Source: Chloroflexota bacterium (GTDB taxonomy: Bacteria; Chloroflexota; Anaerolineae; B4-G1). Taken from it: 6,962 nucleotides of DNA. The notes under the pieces were generated by a model, which made no database searches, was not told where the DNA came from, and was given only the letters and a program-made list of their open reading frames with translations. The stretch covers positions 1 to 6,962 of the forward strand of contig DSAR01000310.1 of NCBI GenBank assembly GCA_011046405.1, written 5' to 3'. Positions 5,904 through 6,962 of the stretch are shown here, piece after piece; the stretch's first letter is position 1; each line of letters begins with the position of its first letter. Both the position numbers and the translations under genes were made by a program.

Positions 5904-6896
5904 ATGATGAGATATTTTTTAGGGGTTGATATTGGCGCTACAAAAAGCCACGCTTTGATCGCTGACGAGAATGGCCAGGCGCTGGCGTTGGGCGCAGGCG
6001 GGGCGGGAAATTATGAGGTGGTTGGGTATCCTGGCCTGGTTGAAACCTTGACCGACATAACCGAGCAAGCTCTGGATATGGCGGGCATCAAAAAAGAGCA
6101 ACTGACCGGGGCAGGTTTTGGCATAGCCGGTTACGATTGGCCTGCCGAAAGGCTGCCCACTCTCCAGGCTATTCAGACCTTGGGGTTGTCCGCCCCATTC
6201 GAATTTGTCAACGATACGATCATCGGCCTGCTGGCCGGGGCGATGGAAGGTTGGGGCGTGGTGGTGGTGGCCGGCACGAGCAACAACTGTCGCGGGCGCG
6301 ATCGCCAGGGACGCGAAGGCCGGGTGACAGGTTGCGGCACCTGGCTGGGCGAGTACGGCGGCGCGGGCGAGATGGTCGATAAAGCGGTGCATGCGGTCGG
6401 GATGGCCTGGACGAAACGCGGCCCCGCTACTCGCCTGACCGAGGCGTTCATAGACTTGACTGGCGCCACAGACATTGTGGATCTGTTGGAGGGGTTGGTG
6501 TTGGAGCGGTACCGCTTGACGGCGGCAGCCGCGCCGCTTATTTTCCGGTTGGCCGACGAGGGAGATGAGGTGGCCCAGGAGATCATCTGCTGGGCGGGGC
6601 GGGAGCTGGGTAGTTTGGCTATCGGCGTCATCCGCCAGCTCGGTTTCGAGCAGTTAGATTTCGAGGTGGTCTTGATCGGCAGTTTGTTCAAGGGCAGCCC
6701 GATGCTCACCGAGACGATGGCGGCGATTATCCACCAGGTTGCGCCCAAAGCGCGGTTGGTGCGCCTGAAAGCGCCGCCCGTCGTCGGCGGCGTGTTGCTC
6801 GGTATGGAACAGGCCGGGGTGGCATACAGGGGTGTACGCCAGGCTTTGATCGAATCTACGAATGTGTGGCTCAATGATCGACAGTCAAGTGCTTGA
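5904..6896 (+). CDS. BadF/BadG/BcrA/BcrD-family sugar kinase, probably N-acetylglucosamine kinase-like
   Basis: ATP-dependent kinase of the ASKHA (actin/hexokinase-like) fold, 330 residues, usual length for the NAGK-like members of the BadF group. The phosphate-1 loop is GVDIGATKSHALIAD (7-21), the phosphate-2 segment FVNDTIIG (101-108) places the likely catalytic base at Asp104, and VVAGTSNNC (121-129) followed by GCGTWLGEYGGAGEM (143-157) matches the nucleotide and sugar-binding region that in relatives reads GGWG..LGDEGSG. LIGSLFKGSP (257-266) fits the adenosine motif, and APPVVGGVLLG (290-300) the usual C-terminal PxxGA helix. Relatives phosphorylate N-acetylglucosamine, glucosamine or N-acetylmuramic acid at C6; the ROK and Hsp70 families lack this motif set. 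The Trp-Leu-Gly-Glu-Tyr in place of LGDEGS is a mild deviation, so sugar specificity is uncertain. AAGGAG (5885-5890) lies 13 bases before ATG 5904; ATG 5907 is an alternative. The 177-base gap suggests separate control. Confidence 0.85.
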   Translation: MMRYFLGVDIGATKSHALIADENGQALALGAGGAGNYEVVGYPGLVETLTDITEQALDMAGIKKEQLTGAGFGIAGYDWPAERLPTLQAIQTLGLSAPFEFVNDTIIGLLAGAMEGWGVVVVAGTSNNCRGRDRQGREGRVTGCGTWLGEYGGAGEMVDKAVHAVGMAWTKRGPATRLTEAFIDLTGATDIVDLLEGLVLERYRLTAAAAPLIFRLADEGDEVAQEIICWAGRELGSLAIGVIRQLGFEQLDFEVVLIGSLFKGSPMLTETMAAIIHQVAPKARLVRLKAPPVVGGVLLGMEQAGVAYRGVRQALIESTNVWLNDRQSSA

Positions 6897-6962
6897 TGCA
6901 TAAAACTTTATAGACAGTGACTGCTCACCTTGTGCCCGCCGGATCACAATCCGGCAGTTTAC
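6897..6962. other. Noncoding tail with hairpin, cut by the window end
   Basis: GCCGGAT (6938-6944) and ATCCGGC (6949-6955) form a perfect 7-bp stem with a CACA loop, followed by AGTTT. A smaller CAGT-G-ACTG palindrome lies at 6915-6923. The GC-rich stem 41 bases after the kinase stop could be a terminator, or the edge of a dispersed repeat that continues past the window. No gene start is visible here. Confidence 0.45.

Noticed and set aside
6173..6901. 242-residue open frame on the - strand inside the kinase gene
   Set aside because: Ser, Pro and Arg rich low-information sequence opposite well-conserved kinase motifs.
1..6962. CRISPR array, tRNA, rRNA, phage or insertion sequence genes, defence genes
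   Set aside because: No regularly spaced repeats, cloverleaf patterns or transposase/integrase motifs were seen; the coding content is entirely carbohydrate metabolism.

Overview
The window looks like part of a carbohydrate-degradation locus from a GC-rich bacterium. The type of genes, their GC-rich codon use and the nested palindromes between them resemble Chloroflexota (Anaerolineae/Caldilineae) genomes. That placement is an inference from general likeness and rests on no marker gene. All five protein genes lie on the + strand and are tightly packed. No tRNA, rRNA, CRISPR array, transposase gene or transporter is visible.

Layout. (1) 1-1527: a glycoside hydrolase family 3 (GH3) exo-beta-glucosidase of the barley ExoI type, lacking its N-terminal part, which must lie before the window. 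(2) 1528-1637: a short gap with a 13-bp perfect inverted repeat around two direct repeats. (3) 1638-2930: a GH4 enzyme with the CNVP signature of 6-phospho-beta-glucosidases. (4) 2936-4582: a second, very different GH3 enzyme with NagZ-type catalytic motifs. (5) 4584-5726: a probable TIM-barrel protein of glycoside-hydrolase-like character that I cannot assign to a family. (6) 5727-5903: a noncoding gap with a weak hairpin, a nested palindromic repeat (5780-5830) and the leader of the next gene. (7) 5904-6896: a BadF/BadG/BcrA/BcrD-type sugar kinase, probably acting on N-acetylglucosamine or a related sugar. (8) 6897-6962: a short tail with another hairpin, cut by the window end.

How the genes may work together. 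GH4, NagZ-like GH3 and the TIM-barrel gene are separated by 5 and 1 bases, so they are very likely co-transcribed and partly translationally coupled. None of these three, nor the kinase, has a visible signal peptide, which points to breakdown of imported oligosaccharides in the cytoplasm. The NagZ-like enzyme would release N-acetylglucosamine or a similar sugar, the kinase would phosphorylate a free sugar or a short oligosaccharide, and GH4 would cleave a 6-phosphorylated beta-glycoside. No PTS component is visible, so a kinase-dependent supply of 6-phospho-glycoside to GH4 is an attractive but unproven model. The most open questions are the role of the unassigned protein at 4584-5726 and the real substrate of the non-canonical NagZ-like enzyme.
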